Shown here: piece after piece, positions 1 to 7,486 of the stretch
Position numbering within the stretch: position 1 is the stretch's first letter
Layout of the letters: each line of letters starts with the position of its first letter
Source of the DNA: Rhodospirillaceae bacterium
GTDB lineage: Bacteria; Pseudomonadota; Alphaproteobacteria; UBA8366; GCA-2717185
DNA: 16,254 nucleotides
Direction of reading: 5' to 3'
NCBI GenBank assembly: GCA_002717185.1
Contig: PBDC01000075.1
Location: forward strand, 1-16,254
The notes under the pieces: generated by a model
What the model was told of the DNA's origin: nothing
Databases searched by the model: none
Seen by the model: only the letters and a program-made list of their open reading frames with translations
Position numbers and translations under genes: made by a program

Positions 1-1791
1 CTGCGCGACGTCTTCGGCTTTGAGGATTACCGTGAGGGCCAGGAACCCGTCGTCCGCGCGCTACTTTCTGGACGCAACGCGTTGGCGGTCATGCCAACGG
101 GATCGGGAAAATCGCTCTGCTTCCAAGTCTCCGCTCTCGCACTCGGTGGGTTGACGGTCGTCGTCTCGCCGCTGGTCGCGCTGATGCAGGACCAGGTGGC
201 TGCCCTGCGCTTAGCCGGCGTGCCAGCGGAAACAATCAATTCCACGTACGACCGGACCGACAATATTGCAGCCTGGCGGCGGGTTGCCGCCGGCGAGACG
301 CGGTTGCTTTACCTGTCGCCAGAACGCTTGATGACCGAGCGGATGCTGGCTGCCCTGACGAAACTACCGATCAAGCTGATCGCAATTGACGAGGCACATT
401 GCATCTCGCAATGGGGCCCCGCGTTTCGGCCCGACTATGAAGCATTGACCGCGCTGCGACAGCACTTTCCATACGTCCCCATTGCAGCCCTAACCGCCAC
501 CGCGGACAACGCCACGCGCCACGACATTGCTACCAAACTGTTCAACGGCAAAGCTGAGATCTTTGTCGCCGGCTTCGACCGTCCGAACATAAAGCTAGCG
601 GTTGAAATGCGCCGCAACGGTAGTCAGCAGCTGCTCGCTTTCATGGAACGACACGGCGGCGAAAGCGGAATTGTTTACTGCTTATCCCGAAAGAAGACAG
701 AGAAGGTAAGCCGGTTATTGACTGAAAATGGCATTCCGTCCCTGCCCTATCACGCCGGTATGGACAAATGGGACCGCGACCGCAACCAGGACATCTTCAT
801 GACAGAACCAGGCCAGGTGATGGTGGCGACTATCGCCTTCGGCATGGGCATTGACAAGCCTGATGCGCGGTTCGTTTTCCATACTGATCTACCAGGCAGT
901 ATGGAGGCCTACTATCAGGAAATTGGTCGAGCAGGCCGCGACGGAAAGGCGGCCGAAGCCCATATGCTTTACGGACTGGATGACATTCGCATGCGGCGCG
1001 TGTTCATCGAACAGGAGGAAAGCAGCAGCGACCGGCGGCGGCGCGAGCACCAACGCCTCGACGCGCTGATCGGCTATTGCGAAGCCGCCACCTGTCGGCG
1101 CAGCACTTTGCTGGCCTATTTTGGAGACATCGGAGCACGGTGCGGGAACTGCGATACTTGCCTAAATCCTATCGACCTTCTTGACGGAGAGGTTATCGGA
1201 CAACAGGCGCTGACCGCCATCCTGCGAACTGGACAACGGTTCGGAGCGGCGCATATCATCGACGTACTTCGCGGCTCCGAAACCGAGAAGGTTTTAAATG
1301 CAAGACATGACAAATTACCGATTTTCGGCAGCGGCGCGGGCCACAATAAAGATTCATGGCGTTCTATCCTTCGTCAACTCGTGGCGGCCGGCTTCTTAAA
1401 ACTCGATATAGAAGGCTACGGCGGTCTGTCACTTACGGACAAAGGGCAAGCGCTGTTAAAAGGCAGCGAGCGCTTCGCCTATCGCGAGGATCATGCGCCG
1501 AAAAATCTAGCACGCAAGGCGCAGCGTGCGGCACCATTGCCGGAATTGGATGATAAAGACGATGCCTTGCTGTCCACCCTCAAGAACCTTCGGTTGCAAC
1601 TCGCGAAAGAGCGTGACGTGCCAGCCTACGTCGTTTTTTCCGACCGGTCTCTGATCGACATGGCCCGACGCCGGCCGCACGACGCCGCAACCTTCGCTGA
1701 AGTCCACGGTGTTGGTGAGGCGAAGCTCCGAGACTTCAGCAAATTATTTCTACAGGCAATCGCCAACGCAGCGTACCGCCACAGCAGTTAA
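1..1791 (+). CDS. recQ: ATP-dependent DNA helicase RecQ (5' end cut by window edge)
   Basis: RecQ is a 3'-5' DNA helicase that unwinds duplex and branched DNA in recombination and in restart of stalled forks. The reading frame is open from base 1 and already matches the conserved N-terminus (FGFEDYREGQ, holding the motif-0 glutamine), so only roughly 10-20 residues lie outside the window. Counting from base 1, the Walker A loop TGSGKS has its lysine at residue 37 and the DEAH box is at 130-133. LTATAD (motif III) and the arginine-finger region QEIGRAGRDG follow. The RecQ zinc site has cysteines at about 365, 381, 384 and 387 (CGNCDTC). A winged-helix RQC region comes next, and an HRDC domain occupies about 516-592. 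This is the full three-domain bacterial form of about 600 residues. The stop overlaps the stop of the convergent 4Fe-4S gene. TTG at 82 is an internal codon, not the start. Identity is very secure. Confidence 0.96.
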   Translation: MRDVFGFEDYREGQEPVVRALLSGRNALAVMPTGSGKSLCFQVSALALGGLTVVVSPLVALMQDQVAALRLAGVPAETINSTYDRTDNIAAWRRVAAGETRLLYLSPERLMTERMLAALTKLPIKLIAIDEAHCISQWGPAFRPDYEALTALRQHFPYVPIAALTATADNATRHDIATKLFNGKAEIFVAGFDRPNIKLAVEMRRNGSQQLLAFMERHGGESGIVYCLSRKKTEKVSRLLTENGIPSLPYHAGMDKWDRDRNQDIFMTEPGQVMVATIAFGMGIDKPDARFVFHTDLPGSMEAYYQEIGRAGRDGKAAEAHMLYGLDDIRMRRVFIEQEESSSDRRRREHQRLDALIGYCEAATCRRSTLLAYFGDIGARCGNCDTCLNPIDLLDGEVIGQQALTAILRTGQRFGAAHIIDVLRGSETEKVLNARHDKLPIFGSGAGHNKDSWRSILRQLVAAGFLKLDIEGYGGLSLTDKGQALLKGSERFAYREDHAPKNLARKAQRAAPLPELDDKDDALLSTLKNLRLQLAKERDVPAYVVFSDRSLIDMARRRPHDAATFAEVHGVGEAKLRDFSKLFLQAIANAAYRHSS

Positions 1792-2451
1792 AGCGGTTGG
1801 TTTCGAAGAAATGCGTTCATATGGAAGCGGGCTTGCGCGGGCGCGTATACAAGGTCAGACCCGACCGGGCAGGCGCGTCGCGCACGACATCCTTGCGCCA
1901 TACAGTCGGCGCCCGCTTCCTTTCGTAGGTGGCTGGCACATGCCACAACATCGTATAAGCCGCCCCTAAACGCATCGACCGGACAAGCGGTCTGACATGG
2001 CTTTTCGGAACATGTGTAGCAGGGACTAGTCACTGGGTGGCAATCCCGTAACACGAATTTCTCCTGAAACGCCAACGCACCACGCCAAGCGTGCCACAAT
2101 CCGAACTCTGAATGGATCAGCATGCCAATCGGCGAATCGGCAACCGCTTCCGCACGCCGTGCCCAGGCAAAGAAGGGCGCATAGGGCGGCCCGTCAAACG
2201 GAAAGATAGTAGTTGCCAAAAAACGTTTAGCGATGTCCGGCGGGTCCACTCATTCAAAGGATCCTTCCCCGAGCCGCATTCTTTCTGGAAAGCATGCCAC
2301 ATAGCTTGGCCTGCATTGCCAACGAGGATCAAGGTCGCTGTGCCTGACGGCACGTTGTCATCGGTCGTTGGATGAAATCCACCTCGATACAAAGCCCCAC
2401 GGCATCAAGCGCGGTGCCTAACTCCTCAAAGCGCAGGTCCCGGTCGCTCAT
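1788..2451 (-). pseudogene. 4Fe-4S ferredoxin-type protein, broken by two frameshifts
   Basis: An iron-sulfur protein whose C-terminal half holds a cluster-type cysteine array: CYTCSEKPCQTACP, then GADC, GCRARRACP. The gene can be read across three frames. ATG at 2451 gives MSDRDLRFEELGTALDAVGL, the next frame gives YRGGFHPTTDDN to DPLNEWTRR, and the third gives IAKRFLATTIFPFDGPPY to the stop. Each join needs one extra base, near 2389-2398 (by a T run) and near 2236-2249. With both bases restored, the 664 bases become 666, or 222 codons, with no internal stop. The three pieces read as one continuous protein of a family I recall from alphaproteobacteria, where the GNAGxAMW and FPFDGPPY blocks are also seen. 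Partner and exact role are unknown to me. The breaks may be real recent decay or base-calling errors. The 3' end overlaps the recQ stop by 4 bp. Confidence 0.8.
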
Positions 2452-2501
2452 TCAGTCATCTTAGCATGAAGTCGATTAATAAATTTGCAAACAAACTGTG
2501 T

Positions 2502-2507
2502 TATAAT
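2502..2507 (+). promoter_or_regulatory. -10 box (TATAAT) for the methyltransferase gene
   Basis: A perfect TATAAT lies six bases upstream of the ATG at 2514. With usual -10 to start-site spacing, transcription would begin at or next to that A, giving a leaderless mRNA. No Shine-Dalgarno sequence precedes the ATG, which fits. The -35 is poor: TTGCAA at 2485-2490 is only 11 bases away, and nothing good sits at 17. Confidence 0.5.
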
Positions 2508-2513
2508 CCTGGT

Positions 2514-3263
2514 ATGTGGCCTGATGCAGTCGAACTTAACGAGTTCTATCGCCGTCCGCTAGGCGGCGTTGCGCGCCGGATGATCCAGCGCCGGATCCGT
2601 GAGACCTGGCCTGATTTGCGGGGTATGTCGTTACTTGGTTTGGGCTATGCGACCCCCTACCTGCAATCCTATCAAGGCGAAGCTGCGCGGGTTTTAGCCG
2701 TGATGCCGGCGCAACAAGGTGTGATCCCTTGGCCGAAAGGAAGATCCGGCCTCGTCACTCTGACGGACAGTGGCAACCTGCCGTTCGATGACCTATCGAT
2801 CGACCGTTTGCTGATGGTGCATGCGGTTGAGCATGGCGAGCAGGTAAGCGCGATGATGCGGGAAGCCTGGCGCGTGCTGTCAGCTAGTGGCCGTATTCTT
2901 ATCGTCGTACCCAACCGCCGAGGCATCTGGGCTCGGCTCGAACGAACGCCCCTCGGTCAAGGTTTGCCCTACACGAACAGGCAGGCACGACGCCTTTTGC
3001 AGGACGGACTCTTCTCACCAGTCGATTCGAGTCGAGCCCTGTATATCCCGCCAAGCCGTTGGCGATTCATACTATCTTCAGCGCCCGCAATAGAGCGAAT
3101 TGGCAATCGCTTGTTTCCTTCGTTTTCCGGTGTACTGCTGATCGAAGCTATCAAACAGATCTACGGCGCAGCCCCGACCGCAAGTGTCGCACGCGCCCGA
3201 CGCAAACTGGTAGTCATTCCGGGCAACGCCGCTTCCGCCTGTTCTGCCGTCGAGGTAAATTGA
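2514..3263 (+). CDS. Class I SAM-dependent methyltransferase (Methyltransf_11 type)
   Basis: A probable S-adenosylmethionine-dependent methyltransferase of 249 residues; the substrate is unknown. From the start at 2514 it has a degenerate SAM-binding motif I (SLLGLGYATPYL, about residues 36-47). The block LPFDDLSIDRLLMVHAVEH follows, with the usual acidic and histidine positions of the family, and then EAWRVLSASGRILIVVPNRR (motif IV/V, the 'report' strand). The C-terminal part with PYTNRQARRLL and YIPPSRWRF resembles a conserved alphaproteobacterial subgroup that, from memory, often sits beside gloB. No gloB is present here. The frame is open to an ATG at 2466, but 2514 is preferred because a TATAAT box lies directly before it and the family-like sequence begins MWPDAVELNEFYRRPLG. 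Its stop is directly followed by the stop of the convergent recX gene. Confidence 0.82.
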   Translation: MWPDAVELNEFYRRPLGGVARRMIQRRIRETWPDLRGMSLLGLGYATPYLQSYQGEAARVLAVMPAQQGVIPWPKGRSGLVTLTDSGNLPFDDLSIDRLLMVHAVEHGEQVSAMMREAWRVLSASGRILIVVPNRRGIWARLERTPLGQGLPYTNRQARRLLQDGLFSPVDSSRALYIPPSRWRFILSSAPAIERIGNRLFPSFSGVLLIEAIKQIYGAAPTASVARARRKLVVIPGNAASACSAVEVN

Positions 3264-3830
3264 TTATTTGCCGTTTAGTTCAGCCTCCAATGTGGCAATG
3301 TCCTTCGCATCGATAACGCGAATCGCCAGTTCGTAGCTGAAACCCTGGCGAGCCAGTGCCGCGAGATCCCGTTCTCGTCGTTCTGCACGCTCCTTTAGCC
3401 GCCATGGACCTATTCGACGACGACGCGCGTAGTTGCAGGCCGCGTCAAGATCGAGATCCGCGTGGGCATCACGCAATTGCGACAACGCAGCATCAACATC
3501 TTCAAGCGCTACCCCCTTCGCAGTTAGTCGCGCAGTAATCCCGTGCCGAGAAATACCGCGTCGATGCAATGATGCCGCACGTCCCTCGGCATATGCCCGG
3601 TCATCCAACATGCCTGACCGCACGAAACGATCGACCAACGCCTCAACCAGGGCCGCGCTATCTAATGGATCATTGTCATGAGTGTATGCAGCACGCTGAA
3701 CCCGCCGCATTAGCACCCTACGCAGGTTCGCCGCAGAGGTGGCATAACGCTGCAAATAGAAATGCGCCGCCGTCTCCAAGGAGTTCGGCGTGATTTTTCG
3801 AGGGGTCCGACCCTTCAAGCGAATCGCCAT
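3264..3830 (-). CDS. recX: RecX-family regulatory protein
   Basis: RecX proteins bind RecA filaments and inhibit or modulate RecA recombinase and coprotease activity. This 188-residue protein has the short helical three-repeat layout of the family. The N-terminal part, SLETAAHFYLQRYATSAANL followed by RRVLMRRV, is the typical first repeat. The next part, LVDRFVRSGMLDDRAYAEGR, is the hallmark D-D-x-x-[FY]-A block. A third repeat with GPWRLKERAERRERDLAALA leads into a C-terminal region containing ALARQGFSYELAIRVID. The alphaproteobacterial version is typically encoded away from recA, as here: no recA is in the window. The start at 3830 has no clear Shine-Dalgarno sequence. Its stop codon touches that of the methyltransferase with no base between, so there is no room for an ordinary terminator between the two. 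Confidence 0.87.
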   Translation of the reverse strand: MAIRLKGRTPRKITPNSLETAAHFYLQRYATSAANLRRVLMRRVQRAAYTHDNDPLDSAALVEALVDRFVRSGMLDDRAYAEGRAASLHRRGISRHGITARLTAKGVALEDVDAALSQLRDAHADLDLDAACNYARRRRIGPWRLKERAERRERDLAALARQGFSYELAIRVIDAKDIATLEAELNGK

Positions 3831-3996
3831 TCTAGAAAATTACGCACCAAACCATGTGTTTGAAATAAAAAACTACGCTTCCCACTCGATCCTGTGACCG
3901 GCGTTGCTAAAATTGCTTATCATCGATCAATTCGCATTAAGGCAACACGTGCGCATGTAGCTTAGGATGCGAGAGGCTTTTAGCTGATGTACCGTT

Positions 3997-4010
3997 TCGG
4001 ACGTATCCGA
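3997..4010 (-). terminator. Small hairpin downstream of the DUF4167 gene
   Basis: TCGGA and TCCGA form a 5-bp stem with loop CGTA, 25 bases beyond the DUF4167 stop on the minus strand. There is no T tract, so this is only a weak terminator candidate. The rest of the 204-base spacer 3831-4034 shows no gene; it must carry the recX promoter, for which I see no convincing -35/-10 pair. Confidence 0.2.
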
Positions 4011-4034
4011 TGAACGAGATCGTCCGTTCCAGAA

Positions 4035-4703
4035 CTAATGAACTTCGTTCGCGTCCTTTTCAGCGGATTCAGGGGTAGATTCCGGCTCTACTACTACGTC
4101 CTGTTCGACACTCTCTTGTCCGACCGATTCCACAGCAGCCTTTGTATCCGTAGCTTCCACAGTGGCAGCTTCGCTTGGCTGCCGACCGTTACTCCGGCGC
4201 GACCGGCGTGCCGGTCGTTCCCGCTTGGGTTCGTCAGTGCTCTCATCAACCTCAGCATTTTGCTTTTCAGGTTTCGCAGCCCCATTGCCCCGCTTATCGC
4301 CCGAACCATTCAAGCCGGCTGCAGTCTCGCTTTGTGATGCCTGTTCCCCGTGCTGTCCGCCGTCTGATACCGATGGGGAGCCATTTGGCCCATTCTGCGC
4401 ATTACGTTGATTCTGGCGTTGATCCGCACCGTCCCCGCGATGCTGACGTTGCGAATCACCATCTTCAACGTTTATCAGTCGATAATAGTGTTCCGCATGT
4501 TGGTACATATTTTCGGCGGTAATACGATCACCAGCCACATTCGCATCGCGGGCTAATTGTAGATACTTTTCGTAAACTTGATGTGCATTTCCGCGAATAC
4601 GTATACTCGGACCGTTGCTATCGAAGCTTTGATGCCTAGGGGACCCATTACGGCGCCCCCCGCTGCGGCCGCGTGACCGCTTCGAATTGTGCCCTTGTCT
4701 CAT
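4035..4703 (-). CDS. DUF4167 domain protein
   Basis: A 222-residue protein of the alphaproteobacterial DUF4167 family, whose molecular function I do not know; RNA or ribosome association has been suspected from its basic N-terminus and its usual neighbours. Residues about 1-78 form the conserved domain: a basic glycine/arginine tract (MRQGHNSKRSRGRSGGRR), then SIRIRGNAHQVYEKYLQLAR and AENMYQHAEHYYRLIN. The rest is a low-complexity, probably disordered tail rich in Q, N, G, E and S with a basic patch RPARRSRRS and an acidic end. In many alphaproteobacteria this gene follows prfA and prmC; neither is present here, and 361 non-coding bases lie upstream. No strong Shine-Dalgarno sequence is seen at the start. 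The family assignment is secure and the function open. Confidence 0.88.
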   Translation of the reverse strand: MRQGHNSKRSRGRSGGRRNGSPRHQSFDSNGPSIRIRGNAHQVYEKYLQLARDANVAGDRITAENMYQHAEHYYRLINVEDGDSQRQHRGDGADQRQNQRNAQNGPNGSPSVSDGGQHGEQASQSETAAGLNGSGDKRGNGAAKPEKQNAEVDESTDEPKRERPARRSRRSNGRQPSEAATVEATDTKAAVESVGQESVEQDVVVEPESTPESAEKDANEVH

Positions 4704-5097
4704 GTCACCATCACGTAGTTTTATAAATGCCTGGTCTAATTATCCTGCGAAGGGAAGCGCACCAGAAACTTTCGGATTCGCAAGCCCACACCACCCTATG
4801 TTATGGGGCGATTTGATGACTATACCGAGGTTTCGACAGCGCTTATAATGCACTTGGATTTGCCATAACAAACCGCTGTCTTATTCGGGACCATAGTTGG
4901 TCAAAGCGAACAATCCAAGATATTTTTTGTTCCTACCCAACAGTTTGCCGCACGTTATGGCTTTTACGGATCCCTAGCTTGCATAATTTGGAGATTCCAA
5001 AGAAAGAAATTAAAATACTCTGCTCTTGCTGGCCGGTTTTAAAATGCCTATTTATGGCTAATCGGTGCCAAATAGATGGCAAGACTGGGATCGCCTA
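4704..5097. other. Intergenic region between DUF4167 and the small ORF
   Basis: About 390 bases, visibly more AT-rich than the flanking genes, with no credible ORF on either strand. It holds the candidate minus-strand promoter at 4842-4871, a 6-bp hairpin at 4987-5001 (TTTGGA-GAT-TCCAAA) and an inverted repeat GAACAA (4908-4913) / TTGTTC (4927-4932) around a T run. I see no tRNA and no recognisable remnant of prmC or prfA. Confidence 0.5.
4842..4871 (-). promoter_or_regulatory. Candidate promoter for the DUF4167 gene
   Basis: On the minus strand TTGTTA (4871-4866) is followed after 18 bases by TATAAG (4847-4842). This would give a leader of about 130 nt before the start at 4703. The match to sigma-70 consensus is moderate and is judged by eye only. 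Confidence 0.35.
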
Positions 5098-5358
5098 ATG
5101 TTTGAACTGCGCCTATACAATCGCCGACCCTCTTGCCTGATACGCTACCGACACGGAGGATATGCTGCTATCTCACCTCTCGGTCAAAAAATTGTGATGG
5201 ACGTCGAAACAGCAAAGACTGGCACCAGCGATATAGTAATAGCCGCGGATGCGCCAGAGACCGGGAAAGTCCTGCCATTTCCAGGCCAATCGGAACGTCC
5301 TGGCCGCAGCAAAAAAGTCCGCCTAAAAGGCCGCCCGAACAACCGAAACAAAGCGTAA
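5098..5358 (+). CDS. Small hypothetical protein
   Basis: I do not recognise this 86-residue ORF. It begins MFELRLYNRRPSCLIRYRHG and contains a plausible folded stretch (GGYAAISPLGQKIVMDVE), followed by a proline- and lysine-rich basic tail (LPFPGQSERPGRSKKVRLKG) that looks disordered. There is no signal peptide and no membrane segment. The ATG at 5098 has GGGA seven bases upstream and is preferred; a GTG at 5065 in the same frame would add 11 residues but lacks a ribosome-binding site. An in-frame stop lies just before that GTG. The HIG1 gene follows 71 bases downstream in the same direction, with a perfect 10-bp palindrome (CTGTCGACAG, 5367-5376) between. It could be a real lineage-specific gene or a remnant. 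Confidence 0.5.
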   Translation: MFELRLYNRRPSCLIRYRHGGYAAISPLGQKIVMDVETAKTGTSDIVIAADAPETGKVLPFPGQSERPGRSKKVRLKGRPNNRNKA

Positions 5359-5429
5359 AAGTTCGTCTGTCGACAGTGCGACGGTCGATCCCAAACTAAA
5401 CCAGCCACCACCGGCTCCAGTGAAAAACC

Positions 5430-5630
5430 ATGTCTGGACTGTTTGTCATCTTCATCGTGATCGCCATGATCGCTACACTAGGAATTCTGATTACTGGCGT
5501 AATAGGCATGGCGCGCGGTGGCGATTTCAATCGGAAGAACGCTAACAAGCTGATGCGCGCGCGGGTCGCCCTGCAAGCGGTCGCGGTCGGTTTGTTTGCT
5601 ATCATATTGCTTTTAATCGGTAAGGGATAA
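5430..5630 (+). CDS. Twin-transmembrane HIG1-domain protein
   Basis: A 66-residue inner-membrane protein of the HIG1 (hypoxia-induced gene 1) type. Two hydrophobic helices (about residues 4-26 and 45-63) flank a polar, basic hairpin, and the segment NKLMRARVALQ matches the signature of the domain. In mitochondria, HIG1 proteins (Rcf1/Rcf2) associate with respiratory complexes III and IV; the bacterial role is less clear, and an effect on oxidase assembly is only inference by homology. It lies 5 bases upstream of the PduO-type adenosyltransferase gene, a pairing common in alphaproteobacteria, so the two are very likely co-transcribed. There is no obvious Shine-Dalgarno sequence before the ATG. 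Confidence 0.85.
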   Translation: MSGLFVIFIVIAMIATLGILITGVIGMARGGDFNRKNANKLMRARVALQAVAVGLFAIILLLIGKG

Positions 5631-5635
5631 CTCCA

Positions 5636-6199
5636 TTGGTTCGACTGACGAAGATCTACACGAGAGGTGGAGATGGTGGCAAAACCTCCCTGGGTGATGG
5701 CAGCCGGGTTGTGAAACACGATCTTCGAGTCAGTGCTTATGGAACCGTTGACGAGGCAAATGCGGTTATCGGTTTAGTCCGGCTCCACGCAACCGATACT
5801 TCGGACGCTCTGCTTGCTCGGATCCAAAACGACTTGTTTGATCTTGGGGCCGACCTTTGTACTCCAAGTGGGACCAGTCGCGGAGCCGGTGCTTTGCGCG
5901 TGGTATCCGAACAGGTGGACTGGCTTGAGGCGCAGATCGACAAAATCAACGAGAAACTGGCGCCGCTAGAGAGTTTTATTCTGCCAGCAGGCAGCCCGGC
6001 GGCAGCGCATCTCCACCACGCACGAACGGTCGCCCGACGCGCTGAACGAATGGTCACCGCGCTGGCCGTTGAGGAAGAGGTAAATACACACGCCATCACC
6101 TATCTCAACCGTCTATCGGACCTGCTGTTCGTCATGTCCCGCGCATTCAACGACGATGGCGCCGCTGACGTCCTGTGGATCCCTGGTGCGAACCGTTGA
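5636..6199 (+). CDS. ATP:cob(I)alamin adenosyltransferase, PduO type
   Basis: This enzyme transfers the adenosyl group of ATP to cob(I)alamin, making adenosylcobalamin, the cofactor of methylmalonyl-CoA mutase and related enzymes. The 187-residue protein has the N-terminal ATP-binding block IYTRGGDGGKTSLGDG, then VSAYGTVDEANAVIG, the middle segment ESFILPAGSPAAAHLHHART, and the C-terminal YLNRLSDLLFVMSRAFN, all standard for the trimeric PduO/MMAB fold. The start is a TTG at 5636: AAGGGA lies eight bases upstream, and MVRLTKIYTRGGD agrees with the usual N-terminus of the family, so TTG is chosen over any internal ATG. It sits 5 bases after the HIG1 gene. A link with propionyl-CoA metabolism is suggested by family knowledge; no mutase gene is present here. 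Confidence 0.93.
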   Translation: MVRLTKIYTRGGDGGKTSLGDGSRVVKHDLRVSAYGTVDEANAVIGLVRLHATDTSDALLARIQNDLFDLGADLCTPSGTSRGAGALRVVSEQVDWLEAQIDKINEKLAPLESFILPAGSPAAAHLHHARTVARRAERMVTALAVEEEVNTHAITYLNRLSDLLFVMSRAFNDDGAADVLWIPGANR

Positions 6200-6250
6200 T
6201 TAACGCCAATGCTCCTTGGTGGCATTGACTTGGATCATGACATTAGCCCG

Positions 6251-6291
6251 TGATCAATCGCGTCAAGCCAGTTACCCGGAAGCATTGATCA
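6251..6291. repeat. Inverted repeat TGATCAAT / ATTGATCA
   Basis: Perfect 8-base arms at 6251-6258 and 6284-6291, separated by 25 bases, 51 bases after the adenosyltransferase stop. An additional partial arm GATCA lies at 6233-6237. There is no T tract, so an intrinsic terminator is unlikely; a regulator site or mRNA 3'-end structure is possible. The function is unknown. Confidence 0.35.
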
Positions 6292-6668
6292 TCATCCAAA
6301 CACACAATCGACGCTGCTGCACTTCTGGGAATTAGCATCTCAAGAAATCTTTAAGCCGCAGTCAACGAAGGCAAGGATTGCTGAGACCGACGGGGCCTTG
6401 CAAGCGTCTATGGTTCCGGTCTGTTATTAGACATAGCACTGAAATCGCTGAGCCACGCCGTCGATCCCGTCATCTTGGTCGATGTACCCCACCTTCGGTC
6501 GATCCACTGCACGGCTTACCCCAGCCGCGACTGAATTATCGTTAATACTGCACTGTTCGTACCACGGAGTGAAGTTTCCTGAGCCTAGGCGATCCACAAT
6601 TATGTTGCGGAAACCTTTACTATACCAAAATGCGGTGAGAGCGCGGCAAATCGGCGCGGCGCCTCGCC

Positions 6669-6697
6669 TTGACACACCCGGAAGCCAAGCCTAAACA
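6669..6697 (+). promoter_or_regulatory. Candidate promoter for the etfB-etfA-hbd genes
   Basis: A perfect TTGACA (6669-6674) is followed after 17 bases by TAAACA (6692-6697), a weak -10. Transcription would start near 6704, 30 bases before the etfB ATG, whose ribosome-binding site AGGGAA lies at 6721-6726. Confidence 0.42.
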
Positions 6698-6733
6698 AAG
6701 CTCGCATTACCCAGAGCCATAGGGAATTTTACG

Positions 6734-7483
6734 ATGAAAATCCTCGTACCCGTTAAACGGGTCGTAGATTACAACGTCAAAATCCGCGTCAAGAGCGACG
6801 GTACCGGCGTTGAAACGGCGAACGTGAAAATGTCGATGAACCCTTTTGACGAAATCGCAGTCGAAGAAGCGATCCGCATGAAGGAAGCCGGCACCGCCAC
6901 CGAAATCATCGCAGCATCGATCGGTGTTCAACAGTGCCAAGAGACGATCCGTACGGCACTGGCGATGGGTGCGGACCGCGGAATCTTGATCCAAACGGAC
7001 AATGATTTGCAACCGCTAGCGGTAGCCAAGGTTTTAAAGGCCGTCATCGACAAAGAAGGCCCGGAGATAGTTATTTTGGGTAAGCAGGCAATAGATGACG
7101 ACAGCAACCAGACCGGCCAGATGCTCGCAGCGCTGCTTGGCTGGAGCCAGGCCACATTCGCCTCAAACATCGAGATCGGCGAAGGCGCGGCTGATGTCAC
7201 CCGGGAAGTAGATGGCGGACTCGAAACCATCAACGTCAAACTTCCGATGGTCGTAACCACAGATCTTCGCTTGAACGAACCACGCTACGCGTCGTTACCT
7301 AACATCATGAAGGCGAAGAAGAAGCCTATCGATTCGACCACGCCGGACGAACTAGGCGTCGATGTGGCACCGCGCTTGACTGTGCTCAGCGTCGTCGAAC
7401 CACAGAAGCGGCAAGAAGGCGTAAAGGTCGAGGATGTCGCCGAATTGGTCGACAAGATGCGTAACGAAGCGAAGGTTATCTGA
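6734..7483 (+). CDS. etfB: Electron transfer flavoprotein, beta subunit
   Basis: The beta subunit of the soluble heterodimeric electron transfer flavoprotein. ETF takes electrons from acyl-CoA and other flavin dehydrogenases and passes them to ETF:ubiquinone oxidoreductase in the membrane. The 249-residue protein is of normal length and matches the family throughout: [19 protein letters not shown] at the start, [50 protein letters not shown] (AMP-binding region), and [20 protein letters not shown] with the conserved leucine/arginine recognition loop. The end [19 protein letters not shown] is typical. AGGGAA seven bases upstream supports the ATG. The stop is 3 bases before etfA, so the two subunits are translated from one message. 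Confidence 0.97.
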   Translation: MKILVPVKRVVDYNVKIRVKSDGTGVETANVKMSMNPFDEIAVEEAIRMKEAGTATEIIAASIGVQQCQETIRTALAMGADRGILIQTDNDLQPLAVAKVLKAVIDKEGPEIVILGKQAIDDDSNQTGQMLAALLGWSQATFASNIEIGEGAADVTREVDGGLETINVKLPMVVTTDLRLNEPRYASLPNIMKAKKKPIDSTTPDELGVDVAPRLTVLSVVEPQKRQEGVKVEDVAELVDKMRNEAKVI

Positions 7484-7486
7484 ACT

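Larger units (their letters stand above)
6200..6733. other. Large intergenic region before etfB
   Basis: The longest gene-free stretch, 534 bases. Short open frames exist (for example minus 6427-6675 and plus 6482-6694), but their translations resemble no family I know and none has a good ribosome-binding site. No tRNA is seen. It holds an inverted repeat at 6251-6291, another (AGACCG 6384-6389 / CGGTCT 6417-6422), and a candidate etfB promoter at its right end. In relatives I recall, etfB follows the adenosyltransferase more closely, so this may contain decayed sequence, but I cannot identify any. Confidence 0.5.

Noticed and set aside
4175..4522. 115-codon plus-strand open frame opposite the DUF4167 gene
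   Set aside because: It lies over the low-complexity tail of a real gene and shows no domain or ribosome-binding site.
5367..5376. Perfect palindrome CTGTCGACAG before the HIG1 gene
   Set aside because: Too short to call an operator or terminator without a second copy or known regulator; noted only in the neighbouring entry.
6427..6694. Short open frames on both strands in the spacer before etfB
   Set aside because: Translations match no family I know, have no good start signals, and overlap each other; treated as chance.
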